NCBI RefSeq assembly: GCF_001665605.1
Contig: NZ_LZSV01000029.1
Coordinates: forward strand, 62,001-126,000
Reading direction: 5' to 3'
DNA length: 64,000 nucleotides
Source of the DNA: Mycobacterium sp. 852014-50255_SCH5639931
Lineage (GTDB): Bacteria > Actinomycetota > Actinomycetes > Mycobacteriales > Mycobacteriaceae
Part shown: piece after piece, positions 52,752-61,560 of the stretch
How positions within the stretch are numbered: the first letter of the stretch is position 1
Layout: each line of letters begins with the position of its first letter
The notes under the pieces: generated by a model
The model's input: only the letters and a program-made list of their open reading frames with translations
What the model was told of the DNA's origin: nothing
Databases searched by the model: none
Position numbers and translations under genes: made by a program

Positions 52752-53362
52752 CAACTGACCCCCAGGCCGCGTAGGCAAAAGCCCACCAGGTGTGCGATGT
52801 CGTCGGACTTGGGCCGGTCGGCCGACCCCACGTATCGGCGCATGTTCGCGGCGGTGCAACTGAACACGGCCTCGACGTCGCGCTCGACATCGCTACTTCC
52901 CAGCGCCGCAACGGGTTCGACGAGCAGGTCGCGTAGCGGCCGTATCATCTCCTGATCCGCCGCGCGCCAATTCGCGCCGGCCGACATCTGTCCGGCGGCC
53001 GCCCGGCTCAGGCTGATCAAGTGCGGGTCGGCCACCTGCGCCAGCGTGCCCTCGATCCAGCGGGCGACCTGATCGCGCGGCTCGCGCTCCTTGGCCATCT
53101 GGTGCTCGAGGTAGGACACGACGATGGCCACGCCGCGTTCCATGACGGCCAGGATGAGATCGTCTTTACCGGCGAAATAACGGTAGAACGCCTTGTTCGA
53201 CGAACCGGCCTCGGCGACGATATCGCTCACCCTCGGAGGTTCCGGCGCGACCCGTTCCATGACACGGACCGCGGCGGCCAGGATGCGCTCCACCTCCTGG
53301 GTAGCCTCGCGCTGGCGGTCGTCGAGCGCCCGCTCGACCGCCGCGGTCACCCTGCTGCTCAT
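52751..53362 (-). CDS. TetR-family transcriptional regulator
   Basis: This 203-aa regulator has an N-terminal HTH at about 22-66 (ILAAAVRVMERVAPEPPRVS, then EAGSSNKAFYRYFAGKDDLI), standard for TetR proteins, and a helical ligand-binding C-terminal domain. Its ATG overlaps the acyl-CoA dehydrogenase stop by 4 bp. It probably controls this operon in response to an acyl-CoA or related ligand. Confidence 0.9.
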   Translation of the reverse strand: MSSRVTAAVERALDDRQREATQEVERILAAAVRVMERVAPEPPRVSDIVAEAGSSNKAFYRYFAGKDDLILAVMERGVAIVVSYLEHQMAKEREPRDQVARWIEGTLAQVADPHLISLSRAAAGQMSAGANWRAADQEMIRPLRDLLVEPVAALGSSDVERDVEAVFSCTAANMRRYVGSADRPKSDDIAHLVGFCLRGLGVS

Positions 53363-54666
53363 GGCGAATCGGGCAGCGCCGGAACATGGTTGACGAGGCC
53401 GCCGTACTTGGTGCGTGCGGCCTCCCGGCGGATGTCCAGCAGTTCGCTCGGCCACTCGGCGTCTTCGGCCTCGTAGTGTTTGAGCAGCAGCCGGGCCAGG
53501 TTGACCTTGTGAGCCTCGGTCGGCCCGTCGGCCAGGCCGAGTGCCACCCCGCCGAGAAGCACGTTGACCAGCGGCAGCTGGTCGGTGGTGCCCAGCGCAC
53601 CGTGTACCTGGATCGCCCGCAGCCCAATCGATTTCAGCACCTGTGACGCCAGAATCTTGCAGGCGCCGATCTCGGCGCGGGCGGCATGCTCCCCGGCGGT
53701 GTCGATCAGCCACGCCGCGTGCAGCACCGCCAACCGGAACGGCATCAGCTCGGTGTAGGAGTCGGCGATGAATGCCTGCACCAACTGCTTGTCGGCCAGC
53801 GAGCTGCCCTGTGTGAAACGGCTTTTCGCGCGGCGCGCCATCATCTCCACCGCGCGCTGGGCCACCCCGATCGACCGCATCGCATGATGCAGCCGCCCGC
53901 CGGCCAGCCGGGTCTGCAGGATCATGAAGCCTTGGCCGGGTTCGCCCAACAGCGCGTCCGCCGGCACCCGGACGCCCTCGTAATGCACCAGGGAATGCCC
54001 GGGTTCGTGCGGCAGCGCGCCGACCAGGTGGTGGGTGGCCTCGATGGTCAACCCGTCGGTACCTGCCGGCACCAGGAACGTCGAGGCGCCGCGGTGGACG
54101 GGCACGTCCGGGTCGGTGATCGCGACGACGATGAAGAACGAGGCGACGGAGGCGTTGGAGGAGAAGTACTTTCGCCCGGTGATCACCCAGTCGTCGCCGT
54201 CGCGGAAGGCGCGCGTCCGGAACACCCGCGGGTCGGCGCCGCCCTGTGGCTCCGTCATCGAAAAGCAGGAGAAGATCTCCCCGGACAGCAGGCCGGCAAG
54301 GTAGCGGTCCTTTTGCTCCTGCGTTCCGAAGCGGGCGATTATCTCGGCGTTGCCGGTGTCGGGCGCCTGCGTGCCGAACACGATCGGCGCCCACGGGCTG
54401 CGCCCCAGAATCTCGTTGATCAGTGTCAGCTTGACCGCGCCGAAGCCCTGGCCGCCCAGTTCGGGGCCCAGATGCGGTGCCCACAAGCCTTGGTCGCGAA
54501 CCTGTTGCTTGAGCGGATCGACGATGCGGCGGCGCTCGTCGTTCAGTGGCAGGAACTCGCAGCCCGGGAACAGCACCTCGAGGGGTTCGACCTCTTCGCG
54601 GACGAAGTCGCGGACCCAGTCGATTTTCTGCTGAAATTCCGGTTCGGTGGAGAAGTCCCAAGACAT
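53359..54666 (-). CDS. Acyl-CoA dehydrogenase family protein
   Basis: This 435-aa protein has the full ACAD layout: an N-terminal helical domain, FSMTEPQGGADPRVFRT (FAD/substrate), WVITGRKYFSSNAS, and a C-terminal four-helix domain with QVHGALGTTDQLPL. Its length suits the ACAD10/11-like group. Between an SDR gene and TetR in one operon with an APH-like kinase, it may act on a phosphorylated or 4-hydroxy acyl-CoA rather than in plain beta-oxidation (inference). Confidence 0.9.
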   Translation of the reverse strand: MSWDFSTEPEFQQKIDWVRDFVREEVEPLEVLFPGCEFLPLNDERRRIVDPLKQQVRDQGLWAPHLGPELGGQGFGAVKLTLINEILGRSPWAPIVFGTQAPDTGNAEIIARFGTQEQKDRYLAGLLSGEIFSCFSMTEPQGGADPRVFRTRAFRDGDDWVITGRKYFSSNASVASFFIVVAITDPDVPVHRGASTFLVPAGTDGLTIEATHHLVGALPHEPGHSLVHYEGVRVPADALLGEPGQGFMILQTRLAGGRLHHAMRSIGVAQRAVEMMARRAKSRFTQGSSLADKQLVQAFIADSYTELMPFRLAVLHAAWLIDTAGEHAARAEIGACKILASQVLKSIGLRAIQVHGALGTTDQLPLVNVLLGGVALGLADGPTEAHKVNLARLLLKHYEAEDAEWPSELLDIRREAARTKYGGLVNHVPALPDSP

Positions 54667-54757
54667 TCGAATGCTCCTACTCGTTCATTGGCGGCGGCCC
54701 GGCCCCCGCAAGCGGGAGGTGCAACCAGCGCCCGGCACCCCGCTTGCGATCGCCGCG

Positions 54758-55522
54758 TTAGGGGATTCCACCGTCGGCGCGCAGGATCGAACCGGTGGTG
54801 AAACTTGAGGCGTCCGACGCCAAAAACAGTGCGGCCCCGACGATTTCGCCCGGGTCTCCGGCGCGCTGCAGTGCCAGGTGTCCGAACGGCTTGCCGTGGG
54901 CCGCCTCGAGATTCCACGCCTTGCTCACGTCGGTCAGGAAGGGGCCGGCCATCAGCGTGTTGACCCGCACCGAAGGACCGAATGCCTTCGCCAGCGCCTC
55001 GGTCATGGCGTTGAGGCCGGCCTTGGCGGCGGCGTAGGGAACGATGTCGGGAGTGGGGCGCAACGACCCGGCGGTGCTCACGTTGATGATGGACCCGCGG
55101 CCGGCCGGGACCATTCGCTCACCCACCAATGCCGACAACCGGAACGGCCCTTTGAGGTTGAGGTTGAGAACCGCGTCGAACAGTTTCTCGGTGACGTCGG
55201 TCAGCTTGTCGTACAGGGGGGACATGCCGGCGTTGTTGATCAGCGTGTCCACCTTGCCGAATCGGTCATAGGTGGCTTCGACCAAGCCGTCGAGCTGATC
55301 CCAGCGCCCGACGTGCACCTGATACGGCATGGCGGAGCGCCCCGTTTCGGCCTCGATCTCCTTGGCCGTGGTCACGCAGTTGTCCATGTTGCGGCTGGCG
55401 ATCACGACGTCGGCGCCGCAGCGTGCGGCGGCGAACGCCATCTCGCGGCCCAGCCCGCGGCTGCCGCCGGTGATCAGCACGACCCGGTCGGTGAGATCGA
55501 AAAGCCGGTCCGCGTAACCCAT
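54758..55522 (-). CDS. Short-chain dehydrogenase/reductase
   Basis: This 254-aa classical SDR has VLITGGSRGLGREMAFAAA (NAD(P)-binding), NNAGMSPLYD, the catalytic Ser in INVSTAGS, and Tyr-x-x-x-Lys in VPYAAAKAGL. It starts 2 bp after the APH-like kinase gene stop, so they are coupled. A hydroxyacyl-CoA or alcohol substrate is likely. Confidence 0.9.
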   Translation of the reverse strand: MGYADRLFDLTDRVVLITGGSRGLGREMAFAAARCGADVVIASRNMDNCVTTAKEIEAETGRSAMPYQVHVGRWDQLDGLVEATYDRFGKVDTLINNAGMSPLYDKLTDVTEKLFDAVLNLNLKGPFRLSALVGERMVPAGRGSIINVSTAGSLRPTPDIVPYAAAKAGLNAMTEALAKAFGPSVRVNTLMAGPFLTDVSKAWNLEAAHGKPFGHLALQRAGDPGEIVGAALFLASDASSFTTGSILRADGGIP

Positions 55523-55523
55523 T

Positions 55524-56570
55524 TCACCGGCTCCCGGGGGGCAAGGAGCGCGCGAGCCCGGCCGCCGTCGCGATCAGCTGCGGGATCATCGTCCCGAAGG
55601 CGTCCTGGACCTTGGGGTCGACCTTGCCGGTGCGCACCCCCGCAGCGTAAGTCTTTTCCAGCACGATGCCGAGTTTCCAATTCGCCAGCACCAGGTAGTA
55701 GTCGATGTTTTCGGTGGAAAGCCCGCTGACCGCCTCGTAGTGCCGCAGCAGTTCGCTTCGGGTGGGCATGCCGGTCATGTCCAGATAGAACCCGTCGGCG
55801 CGCGGCTCTTCGCCGTCGTAGCCCAGCAGGCACCACGCCAGGTCCAGCAGCGGGTCGCCGACCGTCGTCATCTCCCAGTCCACGATCGCGGCCAGCCGCG
55901 CCGGCTCCCCATGGGCGAACATCACGTTGGCGAATTGGTAATCGCCGTGCATGATGCCCGGTTGGTAATGCGCGGGCCGGTTGTTACGCAGCCACTCCGA
56001 GGCCTCGTGAAGGCCCGGTAGGTCGCGCACCTTGTAGGCGTCAAGGAAGGTCAGCCAGCGGTCGACCTGCCGCTCGTGAAATCCGTCCGGGCGGCCGAAG
56101 CCGTCGAGACCTTGAGCCCGCCAGTCCACCCGCCCCAGCTTCGCCGCGCCTTCGACGAGCTGAAAGGCCAGCCCGCGGCGGGCGTCCAGGTCGGTGTCGA
56201 ACGGCGGCTGCCACCCGCCGTCCATCGGGCTCCACCCGTCGATGGCCTGCATGACGTAGAACGGCATGCCGAGCACGGTGCCGGTGTCGTCGGCGGCGAT
56301 CAGCGCCGCGTGCGGGACGTCGGTGCCGGACAGGGCACGCACCAGCCGGATCTCGCGCAGCAAGCCGTCGATGCGCGCCGCATCGGCGCGCGGGCCGGGC
56401 ATCCGCAGCACCATCCGCTCGGCGCCGCGGTCGAGCAGATACAGCGTGTTCTGCGAACCGCCCTTCAGCTGCTCCAGCCGCGGTTCCTCACCGTCGCCTG
56501 GCGCACCGTTCGCATCCAGCCAGCGGGCAAGGACACCCGCGTCCAGTCGGTCCTGACCTACCGTCGTCAT
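55524..56570 (-). CDS. APH-like phosphotransferase (paralogue 2), possible 4-hydroxyacyl-CoA kinase
   Basis: This 348-aa protein has GGSQNTLYLLD near the N-terminus, catalytic GIMHGDYQFANVMF and metal-binding IVDWEMTTVGDPLLDLAW. It resembles the kinase domain of ACAD10/11 and LvaA, which phosphorylates 4-hydroxyacyl-CoA. It is first in an operon with SDR, ACAD, TetR and quinone oxidoreductase genes, a combination that fits 4-hydroxy acid breakdown. ATG 56570 was preferred over the upstream GTG (56576). Confidence 0.82.
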   Translation of the reverse strand: MTTVGQDRLDAGVLARWLDANGAPGDGEEPRLEQLKGGSQNTLYLLDRGAERMVLRMPGPRADAARIDGLLREIRLVRALSGTDVPHAALIAADDTGTVLGMPFYVMQAIDGWSPMDGGWQPPFDTDLDARRGLAFQLVEGAAKLGRVDWRAQGLDGFGRPDGFHERQVDRWLTFLDAYKVRDLPGLHEASEWLRNNRPAHYQPGIMHGDYQFANVMFAHGEPARLAAIVDWEMTTVGDPLLDLAWCLLGYDGEEPRADGFYLDMTGMPTRSELLRHYEAVSGLSTENIDYYLVLANWKLGIVLEKTYAAGVRTGKVDPKVQDAFGTMIPQLIATAAGLARSLPPGSR

Positions 56571-56632
56571 CCGCACACCCCGCTCTCTATGCGGAGAATA
56601 GCATTCTCCACGCTGGCCTCCGGCTTTGCGGC

Positions 56633-57292
56633 TCAGTCCGGCTTGTGCGCGATGAGCAGAAACCCGGGCGCCATGAAATGGCCTTCGCCGTCGCGTTCCA
56701 GATGCGCCAACGGCTCGTCGGAAGGCGGGCCCGCGTTGCCGTAGACCTTGGCCGGGCGTAGATCGTCGACCCGCCAGAGCGTCGAGACCGCCTCGCGCAA
56801 CTCGGTTTCGGTGAAGCCGCGCGGCCCACCGTGATCGGCGTCGCCCAGCGCGCCGGTGGCGAAGGCCAAGATGTACAGCGCCGCTCCCGGGGCGGCCGCC
56901 CGGAGGATCGATTGCAGATAGTCCTGGCGCTTCTCCGGCGGCAGCGCATGAAACAGCCCGCTGTCCATGATCGTGGAGAAGCGGCCGTCATAGCCGCGGA
57001 AGTTTGTGACGTCGGCCTGCGCGAAAGTCGCCGTGGTCAGTCCTTGTTCCGCGGCCGCCATGGTGGCGGCCTGGATCGCGGTCGCGCTGCTGTCCAGGCC
57101 CACCACGGTGTGTCCCCGCGCGGCGAGGGCCAGCGACAGCGCGGCATGGCCGCAACCGGCGTCCAGCACATCGCTTCGGATGTTGCCCTCGTCGATCAGC
57201 ACGGCCAGCTCGGGCTGCGGCCGGCCGATGCTCCGCGGTGGCCGCGTCTCCTGCCGGTACGCCACGTCCCAATCCCTGCCCGGTTCGGTCAT
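56633..57292 (-). CDS. Class I SAM-dependent methyltransferase
   Basis: This 219-aa methyltransferase has motif I VLDAGCGHAALSLALAARG and the acidic post-I residue in VVGLDSSATAI, then FSTIMDSGLFHALPP. It resembles thiopurine/tellurite-type small methyltransferases. It is upstream of the APH/SDR/ACAD operon on the same strand but 62 bp away, and divergent from the histidine phosphatase gene. Confidence 0.85.
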   Translation of the reverse strand: MTEPGRDWDVAYRQETRPPRSIGRPQPELAVLIDEGNIRSDVLDAGCGHAALSLALAARGHTVVGLDSSATAIQAATMAAAEQGLTTATFAQADVTNFRGYDGRFSTIMDSGLFHALPPEKRQDYLQSILRAAAPGAALYILAFATGALGDADHGGPRGFTETELREAVSTLWRVDDLRPAKVYGNAGPPSDEPLAHLERDGEGHFMAPGFLLIAHKPD

Positions 57293-57395
57293 TCGTCCTC
57301 CTCGCGGTCGGCCTTCTGCTGAGCCCTATTTTGCGCGGGCCGGTCCGCATGCTTTGAATGAACACGTCGCGCTCAACCACAGACAGGAAACACCC

Positions 57396-58004
57396 ATGCA
57401 ATTGCTTCTGGTCCGGCACGCGCTGCCGCTGCGCAGCGAACACGGCGAGGGCTCCGACCCGGACCTGTCGGGCGAGGGGTTGGCACAGATCGAGCGACTT
57501 CCCAAGGCGCTGGACCGGTTTCCCATCTCCCGGGTGGTGAGCAGCCCCCAGCGGCGCGCCATTCAGACCGCCGAACCGGTCGCGGCGGCGCGGGATCTCA
57601 CCGTCGAGATCGACGACCGATTCGCGGAATACGACCGGGACCTTCCGCTGTACATCCCGGTCGAGCAGATCCGCGAGGAAATGCCCGAGGAGTGGGCGCG
57701 CCTGGCCCAGGGCCACCTGCCCAGCGCGGTCGACGAGGACGCGTTTCTCGCCCGGGTCCGCGCGGCGGTCGACGAGCTCGTCGCCTCCGTCGATCCCGAC
57801 GACACGGTCGCGGTGTTCAGCCACGGCGGTGTGATCAACGTCCTGCTGCACCAGATTCTGGGGACGTCCCGGCTGTTGTCGTTCCCCGTCGACTACGCGT
57901 CGGTCACCCGGCTGCTGTTCTCGCGATCCGGTCAGGCGACCGTGGCGGGGGTCAACGGAGTCGAGCACGTGTGGGACCTGCTGCCGCGAAATCAGAGGTG
58001 GTAA
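57396..58004 (+). CDS. Histidine phosphatase family protein
   Basis: This 202-aa protein has the RHG motif as LLLVRHALPLRSEHG, then VVSSPQRRAIQTAEPVA and the second catalytic histidine in VAVFSHGGVINVLL. It belongs to the phosphoglycerate mutase-like phosphatases. ATG 57396 follows CAGGAAA. It is 9 bp upstream of the FadE36-like gene, so they share an operon. Confidence 0.9.
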   Translation: MQLLLVRHALPLRSEHGEGSDPDLSGEGLAQIERLPKALDRFPISRVVSSPQRRAIQTAEPVAAARDLTVEIDDRFAEYDRDLPLYIPVEQIREEMPEEWARLAQGHLPSAVDEDAFLARVRAAVDELVASVDPDDTVAVFSHGGVINVLLHQILGTSRLLSFPVDYASVTRLLFSRSGQATVAGVNGVEHVWDLLPRNQRW

Positions 58005-58013
58005 ACAAGTCCG

Positions 58014-59060
58014 GTGACTTCAGCTGACCAACTCGAGGGCCTCGACCTGGCCTCGCTGGATCGGTACCTGCGTTCGCTTGGCATCGGGCGCGACGGTGAG
58101 TTGCGCGCGGACTTCATTTCCGGTGGCCGTTCCAACCTGACCTTCCGCGTCTACGACGACGCGACCAGTTGGCTGGTGCGGCGCCCGCCGCTGCACGGCC
58201 TGACCCCGTCGGCGCACGACATGGCCCGTGAGTACCGGGTCGTCGCCGCGCTGCGCGACACACCCGTTCCGGTCGCGCGCGCGATCGCGCTGTGCGAGGA
58301 CGACTCGGTGCTGGGCGCGCCGTTCCAGATCGTCGAATTCGTCGCCGGCCAGGTGGTGCGCCGTCGCGCCCAGCTGGAAGCCTTCAGCCACACCGTCATC
58401 GAGGGCTGCGTCGACTCGCTGATCCGGGTCCTCGTCGACCTCCACTCCGTCGACCCCGAGGCCGTGGGGTTGGCCGATTTCGGCAAGCCCAGCGGCTACC
58501 TGGAGCGGCAGGTGCGGCGGTGGGGTTCGCAGTGGGCGTTGGTGCGGCTGCCCGACGACCGCCGCGACGCCGACGTCGAGCGCCTGCACTCCGGTCTGCA
58601 AGAGGCCATTCCCCAGCAAAGCCGCACGTCGATCGTGCACGGCGACTACCGGATCGACAACACCATCCTGGACACCGACGACCCGACGAAGGTGCGCGCC
58701 GTCGTCGACTGGGAGCTGTCCACCCTGGGGGACCCGCTGTCCGATGCGGCCCTGATGTGCGTGTACCGCGACCCGGCCCTGGATTTGATCGTCAACGCGC
58801 AGGCGGCCTGGACGTCACCGCTGTTGCCGACGGCCGACGAGTTGGCCGACCGGTACTCGCTGGTCGCCGGGTTGACGTTGGCGCATTGGGAGTTCTACAT
58901 GGGCCTGGCTTACTTCAAGCTGGCCATCATCGCGGCCGGCATCGACTTCCGCCGGCGGATGTCGGACCAGGCTCGCGGGATGGACTCCGACCACATGCCG
59001 GAGGTCGTGGCCCCGCTGATCTCCCGCGGGCTGGCGGAGCTGGCCAAGCTCCCCCGTTAG
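58014..59060 (+). CDS. fadE36: APH-like phosphotransferase (paralogue 3; Rv3761c/FadE36 type)
   Basis: This 348-aa protein has SGGRSNLTFRVYDD, catalytic SIVHGDYRIDNTIL and VVDWELSTLGDPLSDAAL. In M. tuberculosis the orthologue Rv3761c carries the misleading name FadE36, although the fold is a kinase, not a dehydrogenase. The GTG at 58014 is 9 bp after the phosphatase stop. The partner dehydrogenase may be encoded elsewhere. Confidence 0.88.
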   Translation: MTSADQLEGLDLASLDRYLRSLGIGRDGELRADFISGGRSNLTFRVYDDATSWLVRRPPLHGLTPSAHDMAREYRVVAALRDTPVPVARAIALCEDDSVLGAPFQIVEFVAGQVVRRRAQLEAFSHTVIEGCVDSLIRVLVDLHSVDPEAVGLADFGKPSGYLERQVRRWGSQWALVRLPDDRRDADVERLHSGLQEAIPQQSRTSIVHGDYRIDNTILDTDDPTKVRAVVDWELSTLGDPLSDAALMCVYRDPALDLIVNAQAAWTSPLLPTADELADRYSLVAGLTLAHWEFYMGLAYFKLAIIAAGIDFRRRMSDQARGMDSDHMPEVVAPLISRGLAELAKLPR

Positions 59061-59063
59061 GCC

Positions 59064-59411
59064 CTAGCGCGCCGCTGCGTGATGCTTCTTGGCCGCGCGG
59101 CGCAGTTGCAGGATTCGGGCGGTGCCGACGGCCACCGTGATTAGGCCGCCGACCACCGCCGCGAGCAGGATGGCCACGCCCAGTGGCAGGCGCCAGTGCC
59201 AGCCCAAGAACGTAAAGGGCGTCTCCGCCGTGTTCTGGGTGATGAAGATCAGCAGCAGAATCAGAATCAGGAAGCCGCCGATCAGGGACGACCACAGCGC
59301 GCCGGCGCGGGTGAACCCGATCGCCGGCTCCTTGGGCGCCGCGCTTGGCTTGGGCGTCGCGGCGGGCTTGGGGGGCGGCTGGCTGGGCGAGGCAGGGGGA
59401 TGGCTGCTCAT
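59064..59411 (-). CDS. LapA-domain (DUF1049) membrane protein (Rv3760 type)
   Basis: This 115-aa protein has a Pro/Ala-rich N-terminus and two membrane helices (LWSSLIGGFLILILLLIFI near 37 and LPLGVAILLAAVVGGLITVAV near 75), then a basic tail, RRAAKKHHAAAR. TPFTFLGWHWRLPLGV between them is typical of lipopolysaccharide-assembly protein A-like domains. The exact role is unknown. ATG 59411 was chosen at the start of the compact protein. Confidence 0.85.
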   Translation of the reverse strand: MSSHPPASPSQPPPKPAATPKPSAAPKEPAIGFTRAGALWSSLIGGFLILILLLIFITQNTAETPFTFLGWHWRLPLGVAILLAAVVGGLITVAVGTARILQLRRAAKKHHAAAR

Positions 59412-59511
59412 AGGGTCATCTTTGTCCCATCCGGCACAGAATGAAACCAAACCGGGCAACCGGCCCGCTGGGTCCCGGCGCGCGGGCGACTCTGAGGTTA
59501 GTGTCGGCGGT

Positions 59512-60459
59512 ATGGGGATGCCGTCGCGCGCGCATCGCGCGATCATCCAAGCGGCCGTGTGGCTCACGGCGATCTGCGTTTTCGCGGCGTGCAGCAGCTC
59601 CGACCCGCTGGGCGCCCAGGTCCGCAGCCCCAAATCCATCGTCGTGGGGTCCGGCGACTTCCCGGAATCGCAGATCATCGCCGAGATATATGCACAAGCG
59701 TTGCAGGCCAACGGATTCGAGGTCGGTCGGCGGATGGGAATCGGCAGTCGGGAGACCTATATCCCGGCGTTGAAGGACCATTCCATCGACCTGGTGCCGG
59801 AGTACATCGGCAACCTGCTGCTTTATTTCGCGCCCGAGTCGACGGCGACCATGCTCGACGCCGTCGAATTGGAGCTCGACCGCAGGCTGCCCGGGGATCT
59901 GGCGGTCCTGACGCCTTCGCCGGCGACCGACACCGACACCGTGACGGTGACAGGCGGGACCGCTAATTCGTGGAACCTGAAGACAATCGCGGACCTGGCG
60001 GCGCATTCGCCGGACGTGAGGTTCGGGGCGCCCTCGGCCTTCGCGAGCCGGCCGTCCGGCCTGCCCGGGTTGCGGCAGAAGTACGGACTCGACATCAGGC
60101 CGGGCAACTTCGTCGCCATCAACGACGGCGGCGGCGCGGTGACCGTACGCGCCCTGGTGGAGGGAAGGGTCAACGCCGCCAACGTTTTCACCACTTCGCC
60201 CGAAATCCCGCAGAACCGTTTGGTGGTGCTCGAAGACCCGGAGCACAACTTCCTGGCCGGCAACATTGTGCCGCTGGTCAATTCGCAGAAGAAGTCGGAC
60301 CGGCTCAAGGAGGTGCTGGACGCCGTGTCGGCGAAGCTGACCACTCCCGGCGTGGCCGGACTCAACGCCGCGGTAGCGGGAAACTCCGGTGTTGATCCCG
60401 ACCAGGCCGCCCGGGACTGGTTGCGGGACAACGGCTTAAATCATCCGGTCGGCTCATGA
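59512..60459 (+). CDS. proX: ProX: osmoprotectant ABC transporter substrate-binding lipoprotein
   Basis: This 315-aa protein, the length of Rv3759c, has a lipoprotein signal ending VFAAC and the OpuAC-type ligand domain (VVGSGDFPESQIIAEIYAQA, then LVPEYIGNLLLYF). It captures glycine betaine, choline or proline-type solutes outside the membrane. Its stop overlaps the proV start as ATGA, so the four pro genes form one operon. Confidence 0.92.
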   Translation: MGMPSRAHRAIIQAAVWLTAICVFAACSSSDPLGAQVRSPKSIVVGSGDFPESQIIAEIYAQALQANGFEVGRRMGIGSRETYIPALKDHSIDLVPEYIGNLLLYFAPESTATMLDAVELELDRRLPGDLAVLTPSPATDTDTVTVTGGTANSWNLKTIADLAAHSPDVRFGAPSAFASRPSGLPGLRQKYGLDIRPGNFVAINDGGGAVTVRALVEGRVNAANVFTTSPEIPQNRLVVLEDPEHNFLAGNIVPLVNSQKKSDRLKEVLDAVSAKLTTPGVAGLNAAVAGNSGVDPDQAARDWLRDNGLNHPVGS

Positions 60460-61547
60460 TCGTCTTCGACAAAGTCAGCAAGTCCTTCGCCGACGGGACC
60501 ACCGCGGTGGACCAGTTGGGCCTGGTGATCCCGAACGGGAAGTTGACCGTCTTCGTCGGTTCGTCGGGCAGCGGCAAGACCACGGCGCTGCGCATGGTCA
60601 ACCGCATGATCGAGCCCACGTCCGGCGCCATCACCGTCGACGGTGTGGACGTGTCCACCCTGGACCCGGTGCGGCTGCGCCTCGGGATCGGCTACGTCAT
60701 CCAGCATGCCGGCCTGATGCCGCACCTGCGGGTGATCGACAACGTCGCAACGGTTCCGGTGCTGAAGGGGCAGTCCCGCCGGGCGGCTCGCGCCGCCGCC
60801 TACGAGGTGCTCGAACGCGTCGGGCTGGACACCAAGCTGGCCACCCGCTACCCGGCGCAGCTGTCCGGCGGTGAGCAACAACGTGTCGGGGTGGCGCGTG
60901 CACTGGCCGCCGACCCGCCCGTCTTGTTGATGGACGAGCCGTTCTCGGCCGTGGACCCGGTGGTCCGGCTTGACCTGCAGAACGAAATCCTGCGTCTGCA
61001 AAGCGAATTGCACAAGACCGTCGTCTTCGTCACCCACGACATCGACGAGGCGCTCAAACTCGCGGACAAAGTCGCGGTCTTTCGGGCCGGCACGTTGCAA
61101 CAGTATGACGAACCCACGCGGCTGCTGTCGCGCCCTGCCAACGATTTCGTCTCGAGGTTCATCGGCCTCGGCCGCGGCTATCGATGGTTGCAACTCATCG
61201 ACGCGGCCGGCTTGCCGGTGCATGACGTGCAACGGATTCCGGCGGACGACCTCGCCGACACCGGCCAGGCGGACGGCTGGGCGGTGGTGGTGGACGGCGC
61301 GGGCGCGCCGATGGGTTGGATCGATTCCGAAGGCCTGCGCCGGCATCGCGCGGGTGCGTCGTTGTCGGACAGCATGAGTGGCGTCGGCTCGTTGTTTCGT
61401 CCCCGCGGGAACCTCAGCCATGCGCTGGACGCGGCGCTGTCGTCGCCGTCGGGGGTGGGCCTCGCCGTCGACGAAGGCGGCAAAGTCATCGGCGGTGTGC
61501 TGGCCGACGACGTGCTGGCCGCGGTGGAAACCCGAAGAAAGACGTGA
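60456..61547 (+). CDS. proV: ProV: osmoprotectant ABC transporter ATP-binding protein
   Basis: This 363-aa ABC ATPase has Walker A GSSGSGKTTAL, signature LSGGEQQRVGVARAL and Walker B VLLMDEPFSAVDP. The C-terminal part (about 245-363) fits a CBS-type regulatory domain that senses ionic strength in OpuA transporters. It powers ProW/ProZ. Confidence 0.93.
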   Translation: MIVFDKVSKSFADGTTAVDQLGLVIPNGKLTVFVGSSGSGKTTALRMVNRMIEPTSGAITVDGVDVSTLDPVRLRLGIGYVIQHAGLMPHLRVIDNVATVPVLKGQSRRAARAAAYEVLERVGLDTKLATRYPAQLSGGEQQRVGVARALAADPPVLLMDEPFSAVDPVVRLDLQNEILRLQSELHKTVVFVTHDIDEALKLADKVAVFRAGTLQQYDEPTRLLSRPANDFVSRFIGLGRGYRWLQLIDAAGLPVHDVQRIPADDLADTGQADGWAVVVDGAGAPMGWIDSEGLRRHRAGASLSDSMSGVGSLFRPRGNLSHALDAALSSPSGVGLAVDEGGKVIGGVLADDVLAAVETRRKT

Positions 61548-61560
61548 CCGGGGAACAGAT

